In this document: in pieces, positions 7,622 through 15,671 of the stretch
Layout: each line of letters starts with the position of its first letter
How positions within the stretch are numbered: position 1 is the stretch's first letter
Assembly (NCBI RefSeq): GCF_004834005.1
Contig: NZ_STFF01000007.1
Coordinates: forward strand, 310,001 to 374,000
Source of the DNA: Niastella caeni
GTDB lineage: Bacteria > Bacteroidota > Bacteroidia > Chitinophagales > Chitinophagaceae
Reading direction: 5' to 3'
DNA length: 64,000 nucleotides
Made by a program: the position numbers and the translations under genes
The notes under the pieces: model-generated
Databases searched by the model: none
What the model was told of the DNA's origin: nothing
Seen by the model: the letters and a program-made list of their open reading frames with translations, nothing else

Positions 7622-9211
7622 ATGAAAAAAATAGGAATAATAATAACAACTGCCGGTGCTTTGAGTTTTCTTGTATTCTCATGCACAAAGCTGAGTGAGG
7701 CACCCCAGGGAAGTTTAACTCAGGAAAATTTTTACAAAACACAAAGTGATGCAGTAGCAGCCGTAACGGCAGTATACAGCACTTTGACCACAGATATTAA
7801 TAATGATTTTCCGATCTACGGTCGTAACCTCAATCTTATCGTAGATAATACAAGCGATAACCAGGTGTATAGCCCTTCAAATACCAACCCCGATGTGCGG
7901 GCCCTGGGCACCGCCACGTATGTAAGCACAAACGACCGCGTGCGCAAAATTTATGCACAGTTGTATTGGGGTATAAACAAGGCCAACATCGCCATTGATA
8001 AAATTCCAACCATTCCGGCAGCTCAATTTGTAGATCCGGCGCGTTCGGCGTCTAACCTGGTGAATGAGGCGAAGTTTATACGGGCCTTATTGTATTTTGA
8101 CCTGGTTCGTTTGTTCGGCGACGTGCCTTTACTGTTGCACGATCAGGCTACAGTGACAGAAGCCGGTGCGCTCGTTGATCGTACGCCAAAGGAAACGGTA
8201 TACCAGCAGATCATCGCTGATCTTGATTCGGCCGCCAGTTTACCAGCCAGCTACACCGGTGTTAACGTTGGCCGGGTAACCAGGGGCGCAGCGTATGCAT
8301 TAAAGGCGAAAGTATACATCACCCGCCAGGAATGGGCTAAGGCCATAACAGAACTTAAAAAAGTAATAACAGCCGGCACCGCCAACCTGACAAATGCCAC
8401 TACCGGGGCCTATGGATATGATCTTTTCCCAAAATTTTCCGACGCTTTTCAACCTGCCACCAAAAACGGGAAAGAGCATATTTTTTCTGCACAATTCAAC
8501 GGCACTACCGGTGGATTCACTAGCACCAATACCCTGAGCTCGTTTACCTGGAGTAATTCTGCTTACACCGCCGATATACCTGCCGATAAAAGCGTGGTGG
8601 AGATGTTTGATATAACTGATCAGCGCCGGTCGGCTACTTTTTACGATTCCTTATTCAATCAATCTACCGGCAAATGGGTTAAATGGCCTTTCTATAACTT
8701 TTTGAAGTTTGTTGATCAAAGCACCGGTTTTGTTACTGCCCTGCAGGGCAACCAGGGCGCAAACAGCAAAATGAATTTCCCGGTGATCCGCTATTCGGAA
8801 GTATTGCTGTTGTATGCGGAAGCACTGAATGAATTGAATGGCGGTCCAACCCCTGATGCGTATGCGGCAATTAATATAGTGCGGGGAAGGGCATACAATT
8901 CTTATACCTCAGGTGGCAACTATACCAACCATACGTATGATCTATTGCCAGGACTCAGTCAACTGGCTTTTCGGGATGCCGTTTTTACAGAAAGAAGAAA
9001 AGAGTTTATCCAGGAATGTCAGCGCTGGTTCGACCTGGTGCGCAGAACGGACCTGGGGCCCGGACAATATTACCTGAAATCGGTATATGCCATGCCTGGT
9101 AATCCCAAATCGGCAGCAGCGCTAAAGAACACGCTGTTCCCCATACCGCAAACCGAAATTGATTTGTATGGCGGTAAGAACCCAAATTTTCAACAAAACC
9201 CGGGATGGTAA
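7622..9211 (+). CDS. SusD/RagB-family surface lipoprotein
   Basis: A 529-residue substrate-binding lipoprotein. The signal peptide ends in a lipobox (LVFSC, lipidated Cys about residue 21). The N-terminal SusD-like part has TPR helices (NEAKFIRALLYFDLVRLFGDVPLLL), and the C-terminal RagB/SusD part ends with the usual ERRKEFIQECQRWFDLVRR and LFPIPQTEIDLYGGKNPNFQQNPGW. It forms the lid of the SusC transporter at the outer membrane. It sits between susC and the sulfatase with short spacers (24 bp each side), so the three genes are one operon. Confidence 0.95.
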   Translation: MKKIGIIITTAGALSFLVFSCTKLSEAPQGSLTQENFYKTQSDAVAAVTAVYSTLTTDINNDFPIYGRNLNLIVDNTSDNQVYSPSNTNPDVRALGTATYVSTNDRVRKIYAQLYWGINKANIAIDKIPTIPAAQFVDPARSASNLVNEAKFIRALLYFDLVRLFGDVPLLLHDQATVTEAGALVDRTPKETVYQQIIADLDSAASLPASYTGVNVGRVTRGAAYALKAKVYITRQEWAKAITELKKVITAGTANLTNATTGAYGYDLFPKFSDAFQPATKNGKEHIFSAQFNGTTGGFTSTNTLSSFTWSNSAYTADIPADKSVVEMFDITDQRRSATFYDSLFNQSTGKWVKWPFYNFLKFVDQSTGFVTALQGNQGANSKMNFPVIRYSEVLLLYAEALNELNGGPTPDAYAAINIVRGRAYNSYTSGGNYTNHTYDLLPGLSQLAFRDAVFTERRKEFIQECQRWFDLVRRTDLGPGQYYLKSVYAMPGNPKSAAALKNTLFPIPQTEIDLYGGKNPNFQQNPGW

Positions 9212-9235
9212 TATCCCGAATAAACAATAAAAAAA

Positions 9236-11101
9236 ATGAACCATAAAGCATCTCATCTATTACATGCAGCCGTTTCTGCCGGATTGCTATTGGCTACCGG
9301 ACAGGTAAAAGCGCAATCACCTGCCGAGCAACCCTACCAGGGCGTGATCGGTAAAACATTAAATGATTCAAAAGAATGGTGGGCGAAGCCGGCTACGCCA
9401 CCTGCCGGAGCCCCCAATATTGTATGGATACTATTAGACGATGTTGGCTTTGGCGCTTCCAGCGCATTTGGTGGTCTTATACGTACCCCCACGTTCGATA
9501 GCCTGGCAAACAATGGTCTTCGTTACACGAACTTTCATACGGCGGCCATTTGCGCGCCCACCCGCTCGGCATTGCTTACAGGCCGCAACAGCCATTTTGT
9601 GCATGTAGGTGGTTTTTCGCATATAGCCTTGTCGGCCGGGTTTCCTGGCTGGGATGGACGGATACCTTCGAAAGACGGTACCATTGCTGAAATATTGCGG
9701 GATAACGGGTACAATACATTTGCCGTAGGTAAATATGGATTGACGCCTGATGAAGAAGCTACCGATGTAGGACCTTTCGATCGCTGGCCCGGCGGAAAAG
9801 GTTTTGAGCATTTTTTTGGTTTTCTTGGTTCGCAAACCGATCAGTATAAGCCCGACCTTGTAGAAGACAACGCGCATGTTACGCCTGATGGCCGTCATTT
9901 GAACGAACAGATCACCGATAAAGCCATCAGCTATATTGCCCGCCAGCAAAAAATAGCGCCCGGTAAACCATTCTTTTTATATTATTCACCCGGCGCTGTG
10001 CATGCACCGCACCAGGTAGATAAATACTGGAGCGACCAATACAAAGGCAAGTTCGATGCCGGCTGGGATGCATACCGCGAAGCAGTACTCGCTAATCAGA
10101 AACGCCTCGGTGTTGTGCCTGCCAATGCACAGCTCCCGGCGCGCAATGCAAGGGTGCAGGATTGGAATGCACTGCCTGCCGACCAGAAAAAGTTGTTCAC
10201 TCGTTTTATGGAAACATACGCGGGTTATCTTACCTATACCGATTACCAGATAGGCCGTGTTGTGAATTATCTCAGAGAAAACAACCTGCTTGAAAATACG
10301 ATCATAGCCGTGATCATCGGCGATAATGGCGCCAGTAAAGAAGGTACCCGTGAGGGCGTGATAACGCCCCGCACCAACCCGGCGCGTACCAAAACGGAAG
10401 AAGAATTTTTAAAAACCAACCTCGTCAATATCGATTCAATCGGCACCCCCGCAGGATCTGCAAACTATCCTTTGGGCTGGGCGCAGGCCACCAATACACC
10501 ATTCCGTGCATGGAAGCAGGATGCCGATGCCGAAGGGGGGACACATAACCCGCTGATAATTTTTCATCCCAGATCAATTAAAGAAAAAGGCGGCATTCGT
10601 AATCAATATGGATATGTGACCGACCTGTTGCCTACCACGTTGGAGTTCGTGGGAATAAAAGCGCCTGAATATATACGTGGCATTCGCCAGGATTCTATCC
10701 AGGGCACTTCACTGTACTATTCATTTAACGACGCCAAAGCGCCTTCACGGCACCTGGTGCAGCATTATTATATCTTCGGTTCCCGTTCAATTTACTACAA
10801 TGGCTGGAAAGCCTCAGCCGCCCATCATCCTGATAATGTTGATTTTGATTTTAAACCGGGCCAAATTGTTGCAGACAGAAGTTTCGATGAAGATGAATGG
10901 GAATTATACAACCTGAATGAAGACTTTAACGAGCGGGTGAACCTGGCCAAAAAATACCCGGAAAAGCTGGCGGAATTGAAGAAAATATTCGATGAGCAGG
11001 CCGAGAAAAATCATGTCTACCCACTGATCGACTGGTATGATGTAAATAATAAAAGAATACACCATCCCAATGGAAGCGATACACAGGGACCTATTAAATA
11101 A
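9236..11101 (+). CDS. Arylsulfatase (Cys-type, AtsA-like)
   Basis: A 621-residue exported sulfatase that hydrolyses sulfate esters. A signal peptide precedes the mature start (VKAQSPAEQ). The metal-binding Asp pair is in IVWILLDDVG, and the catalytic signature C-A-P-T-R lies at residues 106-110, followed by SALLTGRN. The Cys is converted to formylglycine in active enzymes. A second metal site is in IIGDNGASKEG, and EGGTHNPLIIFHP is also typical of the family. The N-terminal layout (WWAKPATPPAGAPN) fits the AtsA-type arylsulfatases. It is the third gene of the SusCD operon, with a terminator just after it. The SUMF1-like gene at 1.6 kb lacks the residues needed to activate it, so the activating enzyme must be elsewhere. 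Confidence 0.93.
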   Translation: MNHKASHLLHAAVSAGLLLATGQVKAQSPAEQPYQGVIGKTLNDSKEWWAKPATPPAGAPNIVWILLDDVGFGASSAFGGLIRTPTFDSLANNGLRYTNFHTAAICAPTRSALLTGRNSHFVHVGGFSHIALSAGFPGWDGRIPSKDGTIAEILRDNGYNTFAVGKYGLTPDEEATDVGPFDRWPGGKGFEHFFGFLGSQTDQYKPDLVEDNAHVTPDGRHLNEQITDKAISYIARQQKIAPGKPFFLYYSPGAVHAPHQVDKYWSDQYKGKFDAGWDAYREAVLANQKRLGVVPANAQLPARNARVQDWNALPADQKKLFTRFMETYAGYLTYTDYQIGRVVNYLRENNLLENTIIAVIIGDNGASKEGTREGVITPRTNPARTKTEEEFLKTNLVNIDSIGTPAGSANYPLGWAQATNTPFRAWKQDADAEGGTHNPLIIFHPRSIKEKGGIRNQYGYVTDLLPTTLEFVGIKAPEYIRGIRQDSIQGTSLYYSFNDAKAPSRHLVQHYYIFGSRSIYYNGWKASAAHHPDNVDFDFKPGQIVADRSFDEDEWELYNLNEDFNERVNLAKKYPEKLAELKKIFDEQAEKNHVYPLIDWYDVNNKRIHHPNGSDTQGPIK

Positions 11102-11121
11102 TGATGGCTGATTCAATTGTT

Positions 11122-11160
11122 AAAACGCTTTGTAAATTTTTATGTTACAAAGCGTTTTTT
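11122..11160 (+). terminator. Rho-independent terminator of the sulfatase operon
   Basis: Perfect 14-bp inverted repeat AAAACGCTTTGTAA / TTACAAAGCGTTTT with a short loop and a trailing T run, 20 bp after the sulfatase stop. Confidence 0.88.
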
Positions 11161-11256
11161 CATTTGAGCGCACAGCCATATTCATTGGTGTGAGCCGTTA
11201 ATGAAAAGCAAAAGGATAAAAACAATTTGGGCGATGTAAAGTATTGTTGTAAATTA

Positions 11257-11275
11257 GCCTACTGATTAAGTAGAC
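11257..11275. promoter_or_regulatory. 19-bp dyad operator, copy 2 (dioxygenase operon)
   Basis: GCCTACT-gatta-AGTAGAC: same arms, same 5-bp spacer as the copy at 4000-4018, again one mismatch from a perfect GTCTACT/AGTAGAC dyad. An AT-rich -10-like TATAAAAG follows directly. The Cys-rich mini-ORF starts 16 bp further on. Confidence 0.65.
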
Positions 11276-11290
11276 TATAAAAGACTCGTT

Positions 11291-11410
11291 ATGGAAATTA
11301 ATTCATCAAAGCATTATCTATCGCCGCCAGGCAGGGCTATTCGAATAGCTGAACCTTTTATTATAGTCCTTCAATCTACATCTTCCCGTTGTTGTTCCTG
11401 TCGTTGCTAA
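11291..11410 (+). CDS. Cys-rich leader peptide candidate (39 aa), dioxygenase operon
   Basis: A 39-residue ORF read directly from the sequence. It ends R-C-C-S-C-R-C before TAA, so four of its last six codons are Cys (TGT TGT TCC TGT CGT TGC). It has no sequence similarity to the 34-residue leader at 4.1 kb except the Cys tail, as expected if only the codons matter. It follows the dyad operator and precedes the PhyH-type gene by 129 bp. The spacer between can form AGGGTAA / TTACCCT (about 11419-11445). I read it as a second cysteine-responsive leader of the same regulon. Confidence 0.62.
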   Translation: MEINSSKHYLSPPGRAIRIAEPFIIVLQSTSSRCCSCRC

Positions 11411-11539
11411 ACGGCCTATAAGGGTAAATCATTTCCACTCCTGACATTACCCTGTATTCTCCAATAGAATATATTATCTGGAATGTGTGGCTTTTATTAG
11501 TCATAAGCTGCACTATTATTAATCATTTATACCTGTAAT

Positions 11540-12421
11540 ATGAAAAAGTTTGAACAACATACGTTTCATTTGGAAGAAATCATAACCGATGCACATATCG
11601 CTTATTTTAATAAATACGGTATTATACAGTTTAAGAATTTTGTCAGCAAAGAAAGGGTGCGGGAATTTATCAGGGAAGTAGAAAATGTACAGCAATTTTT
11701 GATCCGGAATGATATTAAGAAGGTAAACGGAATACCACTTAAGTTCGGTCATGACGAATATGGAAGTCCTTTCATTCAGCGCCTGGCTTTTACTTCTCAA
11801 TACAGCCAGAAACTTCATGAATTCTTAAAAGATCCCCGCATTCACTCGCTTACGAAATTGCTGGGGGCGTATGAAGGCAGAGTTGGGGAGAATGAGAAAG
11901 ATGGACTGGTAGTAAATCATTATGTAAACACTGCTAACAGCCAGTATAAACAATTGGGCTGGCATACCGATAGTCCACGCGACCTCTTTTTAGGATCACG
12001 CATTTTGCCAATGTTAAATGTAGGGATCCATTTAGACGATTGTCCGAATGCCAACGGTGGCCTTCGTGTTATACCGGGCACGCATAACCAGGGATTGTTC
12101 AGGTTGTTATTCAGAAAGAAATACTTCATAGATAATACGCCTGATAAGAAAGAAGTTGGGCTCGACATTGAAGCCGGAGATCTTACCGTACATGATGGCC
12201 GGTTATGGCACCGGGTACAGCAATCACCATTTATTGGTGAGAAAAGCCGCAGAAGAGTTATGTATATACCAATTATAACCGGTGCCTATCAACCGAAACA
12301 TAAAGACAGTCCAACCCCCTTTTATCATCGACTGGCGCAATTAAAGTTGAAACCTGCTCCAAAATTAGCAGGCGTAACCCTGCCATTGAATAGTGAACAC
12401 GCACAGGAAGCTAGAGCGTAA
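11540..12421 (+). CDS. PhyH-family Fe(II)/2-oxoglutarate dioxygenase
   Basis: A 293-residue soluble enzyme with the phytanoyl-CoA dioxygenase fold. The iron ligands are visible: H-T-D in LGWHTDSPRD and the distal His in DGRLWHRV. A 2-oxoglutarate-binding Arg follows (SRRRVMYIP), and GTHNQG is also typical. Such enzymes hydroxylate an organic substrate using O2 and 2-oxoglutarate. The gene heads a unit with an SDR gene and sits behind the Cys-codon leader and dyad operator it shares with the sulfatase operon. A role in oxidising an organosulfur compound, analogous to TauD or alkylsulfate dioxygenases but from another subfamily, is therefore plausible. That substrate is inference only. Confidence 0.85.
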   Translation: MKKFEQHTFHLEEIITDAHIAYFNKYGIIQFKNFVSKERVREFIREVENVQQFLIRNDIKKVNGIPLKFGHDEYGSPFIQRLAFTSQYSQKLHEFLKDPRIHSLTKLLGAYEGRVGENEKDGLVVNHYVNTANSQYKQLGWHTDSPRDLFLGSRILPMLNVGIHLDDCPNANGGLRVIPGTHNQGLFRLLFRKKYFIDNTPDKKEVGLDIEAGDLTVHDGRLWHRVQQSPFIGEKSRRRVMYIPIITGAYQPKHKDSPTPFYHRLAQLKLKPAPKLAGVTLPLNSEHAQEARA

Positions 12422-12450
12422 TAATTTTAATACCGTTAAACTTTATAATT

Positions 12451-13281
12451 ATGTCATTTGCATTAGTAACCGGCGCAGCCAAAGGCATTGGTAAAGGCAT
12501 AGCCAAAGAGCTGGCCCGGCTTGATTTTGATCTGTTGCTGGTTGATATGGATGAAGTGGAACTGGCGGTTACAAAAAAGGAACTGGAATCAACATCCGGG
12601 TCGTTGGTGTATACTTTGCCACTTGATCTGTCTTCGCCCGGTGCACTACAAACAATAATGTCGTGGACGTCTATCTGGCATGACGAATTGCAGGTGGTAG
12701 TTAATAATGCGGGGTATGGATTAAACGGTTCGTTTGAGCAACTGGAGCTGGAAGAGCAGTTGAATATGATCGACGTGAATATAAAAGCACAGGTGTCGCT
12801 GTCGCATGCCTATATTCCTGTTTTGAAAAAACAGGGACAGGCATTTTTATTGAATGTGGGCAGTACAACCTGTTATCAAACTGTTCCGTATTTGAATGTG
12901 TATGCTGCTTCAAAAGCTTTTGTAGTGTCATTCACCCGGGGATTAAGATTTGAATTACGTAACACCCCGGTATCGGTAAGTGTATTGATCCCAGGCAGTA
13001 CAGATACAGATTTTGTGAACCGGGCCCGTATGTCGGCGGAAGTAAAGAAAACCGCAGAAAGGTTTAACATGTCGCCCGGGCTGGTGGGAAAGATCGCCGT
13101 GCGTGGTTTATTTAAAGGGAAAGCGGAGATCATACCTGGCTTCAGCAATAAGTTACATGCCTTTTTCCCACGCTTCTTTCCAAAATCATTCGTAGAGAAG
13201 ATTGGCGGAAATATTTATAAGCCAAAAGCTCCAAATGCGAAATTAATAAAGACCGCACCGGTCAGTTTAGCAATAAAATAA
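12451..13281 (+). CDS. Short-chain dehydrogenase/reductase
   Basis: A 276-residue SDR. The NAD(P)-binding motif TGAAKGIG is at residues 7-14, NNAGYG near 89-94, the catalytic Ser in NVGSTTC, and Tyr-x3-Lys in VYAASKAF. The length is slightly above the classical SDR size because of a C-terminal extension (about 230-276). It starts 29 bp after the dioxygenase stop and is followed by a terminator, so it is the second gene of the Cys-leader unit. It could oxidise or reduce the product of the dioxygenase; the substrate is not evident. Confidence 0.9.
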   Translation: MSFALVTGAAKGIGKGIAKELARLDFDLLLVDMDEVELAVTKKELESTSGSLVYTLPLDLSSPGALQTIMSWTSIWHDELQVVVNNAGYGLNGSFEQLELEEQLNMIDVNIKAQVSLSHAYIPVLKKQGQAFLLNVGSTTCYQTVPYLNVYAASKAFVVSFTRGLRFELRNTPVSVSVLIPGSTDTDFVNRARMSAEVKKTAERFNMSPGLVGKIAVRGLFKGKAEIIPGFSNKLHAFFPRFFPKSFVEKIGGNIYKPKAPNAKLIKTAPVSLAIK

Positions 13282-13335
13282 AAGTCAAATAGTAAATAGT
13301 CATAGCCGGTTATTCTTAATTGGCTCTCAGTAAAT

Positions 13336-13363
13336 AAGCCATCGCTTTTAAGGGTGGCTTTTC
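13336..13363 (+). terminator. Rho-independent terminator of the dioxygenase-SDR unit
   Basis: AAGCCATC / GGTGGCTT stem (one G-T pair) followed by TTTTC, about 55 bp after the SDR stop. Confidence 0.7.
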
Positions 13364-13424
13364 TTCATCCTGATTAAAGTTAACACCAAAGCCATACTGT
13401 GCTTTATGATATTATATACAATAA

Positions 13425-13613
13425 CACATTTATGAAAAGAATACGCTTCAACTGGAAGCGATCAAGGCATTTCCCACAACAATTTTTATTGATAAGAAAG
13501 GTGTTGTTCGCAAGATCCACACCGGGCTCGATGGCCCTGCAACGGGAAAATATTATGACGCTTTTAAACATGAATTTGATGAAGAGGTATCGAAACTTTT
13601 GAAAGAAGAGTAG
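13425..13613 (+). pseudogene. Remnant of a TlpA/ResA-type thioredoxin-fold protein
   Basis: The frame that ends at TAG 13611-13613 encodes about 60 residues matching the C-terminal third of periplasmic TlpA-family thiol-disulfide proteins: AIKAFPTTIFIDKKGVVRKI, then HTGLDGPATGKYYDAF and EEVSKLLKEE. The cis-Pro loop (FPTT) is present, but the CxxC active site and everything before it are absent; an in-frame stop (TAA, 13422-13424) blocks the frame just upstream. It is a 5'-truncated relic. A 67-aa ORF in another frame over the same bases is a shadow. Confidence 0.75.
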
Positions 13614-13766
13614 TTTTCGCGGGTGCAACAAGATGACTGGGAGGTTCCGGTAAAGAACCAGTGGGTGGAGAAATTGGATAAAACCATCAAAGAGATCGAC
13701 ACGCCTACCATTTTAATTGCTCATAGTCTTGGGTGTATTACTGCCGTTCATTGGGCCGTTACGTAA
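13614..13766 (+). pseudogene. Remnant of an RBBP9/YdeN-type alpha/beta hydrolase
   Basis: Directly after the TlpA remnant, in the same frame, about 50 codons read like the middle of an RBBP9-family serine hydrolase: RVQQDDWEVPVKNQWVEKLD, then TPTILIAHSLGCITAVHWAV. The nucleophile elbow A-H-S-L-G is intact, but the first ~25 residues and the last ~100 of a typical ~180-residue protein are missing. Two unrelated fragments fused end to end show that this spacer has been through deletions. Confidence 0.7.
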
Positions 13767-14072
13767 ATTCAAGTCGTCATAAAGAAGGGGCCGTCCTTAA
13801 AAAAATCAAACAATGACTATCGGTTACACTTATTGTCGTATCGCAGTATATCTGTCCACACAGATCCCCCGCATTTAGAAACTACGCCTTAAATACCCGA
13901 TATCCTAACCATATCCTGGGGATATCCTGCGTTCAACCACGGCATTACTATCTGTTTGCCATAGAGTTGTTATGTTATATACTCGAATTTCAATTAACTG
14001 CGTTGTTTATACGCAATGAAGGCGTCTGTCAAACTACACATGTTGATAAAAAATAATCAGTAACTTTATTAC
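13767..14072. other. Intergenic region without recognisable gene
   Basis: About 300 bp after the two gene remnants. It contains a short tandem ATATCCT motif (ATATCCTggggATATCCT near 13910) but no ORF or RNA gene that I can support. Confidence 0.5.
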
Positions 14073-14978
14073 ATGGCCGAAGTTTTTGCACCATTTATTA
14101 TTAACCGAACAATAGGTAAGCTTACCTTCTATTGCATGGAAGGCAGGAACCTCGTGCGCAAGAAAAGTAGTCTTACGCGAAGGAAAGTATTGCATTCTCC
14201 ACGGTTTGAACGCACCCGGCAAAATGCAGCCCTGATGGGCCAGGCATCGAAAATCGGGGCCTTTGTATATAATGGCTTGCCTGTTCATTGGCGGCAGTTC
14301 TGGATGTACCGTTCATTTACCGGTGAAGCGTACACCATGTTGAAAAAGGGGAGGGAAGAGCAGGAAATAAGACAGTTTTTGTGGGATCGATATGTTCAGG
14401 AAGTGGTTTGCAAACTTACTGAAGCAGCACCAGTACTATCAGAATCCATCACAACAAAACGAGCATATAAAAAGCAAGATCCAAATTACTGGGAAACCAA
14501 AAGCCGAAAAAGCATTCAGCGCAAGGTTCGTATGCAGCAGCAGCAGCGGTATTCCGCCCTGTTGGCCGAAGCGTCAAAAATGGCATCGGAGTTTTATCGT
14601 GAATTACCGGCGCATTCCCGAAAGCGTTTCCATTTTCAACAATTGACTGCATGGGCAATGCAGTTATTAAAAGAGGAGGATCGCGCTATAACGACAACCG
14701 CTCTGGCGCCGCCGGCACTACTGCCTGATTGTATCAAGGTAACCAAAGAAAAAAGAAAGACGGATAAGATAGGTTATGTCAATTATCAAAAAGGATTTTT
14801 CGTTTTCATATCGCCAGTTTTTACCGTCGCCGGTAATACTTTTCCTATTTCCAATAAAAATATTTGTTATTATCCTCGGCGGGGCGGAAATACTTTAAAA
14901 ATGGTTCCCAGGTTGTTGCTTTTTCAAAGTCTTCTACACGCAAGGCATAAGCATCAAGTTGCTCAATGTGAGGGATAA
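14073..14978 (+). CDS. GKLxFY-family protein with internal duplication
   Basis: A 301-residue protein of unknown function. Its N-terminus (RTIGKLTFYCMEGRNLVRKK, then RTRQNAALMGQASKIGAF) matches the N-terminus of the 252-residue protein at 15.7 kb, so the two are divergent paralogues. A segment of about 45 residues is repeated: ASKIGAFVYNGLPVHW near residue 58 and ASKMASEFYRELPAHS near 168. The protein is basic, with no signal peptide or membrane segment. Its last ~45 codons run antisense through the end of the minus-strand gene at 14845-15351, an unusual 134-bp convergent overlap. The natural stop may therefore have been lost, and the tail may not be ancestral. Confidence 0.6.
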   Translation: MAEVFAPFIINRTIGKLTFYCMEGRNLVRKKSSLTRRKVLHSPRFERTRQNAALMGQASKIGAFVYNGLPVHWRQFWMYRSFTGEAYTMLKKGREEQEIRQFLWDRYVQEVVCKLTEAAPVLSESITTKRAYKKQDPNYWETKSRKSIQRKVRMQQQQRYSALLAEASKMASEFYRELPAHSRKRFHFQQLTAWAMQLLKEEDRAITTTALAPPALLPDCIKVTKEKRKTDKIGYVNYQKGFFVFISPVFTVAGNTFPISNKNICYYPRRGGNTLKMVPRLLLFQSLLHARHKHQVAQCEG

Positions 14979-15351
14979 CCTTCGTTAAAAACAGCATGGC
15001 TATTTCTTTACTGTTATCGATCACTTCAGCATCAGTATTGATATCGGGGTCGTAGCAAAACAGGTTGTTAAGGTAATATTCCAATTCTCCCATGTAATAT
15101 AAAATAGTATACAATCCTTGTCCGATATCATGATCTTCAAAAACCGGTTCTTTCAATGAATGATCACGGTACCACTTTTTAATTATAATGCCTATATCAA
15201 TATAAAAATCTTTCTCCTTAGCATTTACTTTAAAGTTTAATACAATAATCAGTTCCTGCGTTTCAGAAACCCAGTTATTACGTTCACTTTCCCTATAACC
15301 CAACTGCATGAAAATAGATTCCCAGATCTTTTGCAGTTCATCGTAGTGCAT
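14845..15351 (-). CDS. Hypothetical protein, DUF4304-like
   Basis: A 168-residue acidic cytosolic protein. The pattern (YDELQKIWESIFMQLGYRES, then LIIVLNFKVNAKEKDFYIDI, then a long helical C-terminal half) resembles DUF4304-type proteins, a small alpha/beta fold common in orphan and immunity-like genes of Bacteroidota. The assignment is by general resemblance only. It stands alone on the minus strand between two GKLxFY-family genes and overlaps the end of the first one. It has no partner gene that points to a function. Confidence 0.6.
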   Translation of the reverse strand: MHYDELQKIWESIFMQLGYRESERNNWVSETQELIIVLNFKVNAKEKDFYIDIGIIIKKWYRDHSLKEPVFEDHDIGQGLYTILYYMGELEYYLNNLFCYDPDINTDAEVIDNSKEIAMLFLTKVIPHIEQLDAYALRVEDFEKATTWEPFLKYFRPAEDNNKYFYWK

Positions 15352-15510
15352 ATACGCGGTTTAATAATTAGTAATTAAATACGAAAGGCCGTTTCATCTA
15401 CACCAGCACGAACTCACCAAAACAGCCCCCTAATTTAAAACACTATTTCCAAATTCTGCTAATATGTCTAAAAGCGTATAATCACGCCTAAGCCGCCAAT
15501 CACGCCAAAA

Positions 15511-15562
15511 GGAAACAATATGGCCATTATGGCCATAATGGCCAAAACGGCCACAGGTTTCC
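15511..15562. repeat. Palindromic element with 24-bp perfect core
   Basis: Bases 15521-15544 are a perfect 24-bp palindrome built from TGGCCA units (TGGCCATTATGG and its complement). The outer arms GGAAAC (15511-15516) and GTTTCC (15557-15562) also pair. It lies in a 320-bp spacer between a minus-strand and a plus-strand gene, about 130 bp before the plus-strand start. It may be a divergent operator, a hairpin in RNA or a small mobile repeat. Nothing else is evident in the spacer. Confidence 0.6.
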
Positions 15563-15671
15563 GGGCACCTGCCTAACATTGTATCGCAATTGCAAATCAT
15601 CGATGAAGGCTTCAACGGGATGTGCCTCTTAAACAAACCGGATTATTTTTCAACTATTAAAACAAATAACA

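Noticed and set aside
7622..11101. Polysaccharide-utilisation locus for carbon
   Set aside because: There is a SusCD pair and a sulfatase but no glycoside hydrolase, polysaccharide lyase or carbon-sensing regulator in the unit; the Cys leader points to sulfur instead.
13399..13602. 67-codon ORF over the TlpA remnant
   Set aside because: Another frame over the same bases gives clear TlpA-family sequence, so this ORF is a shadow.
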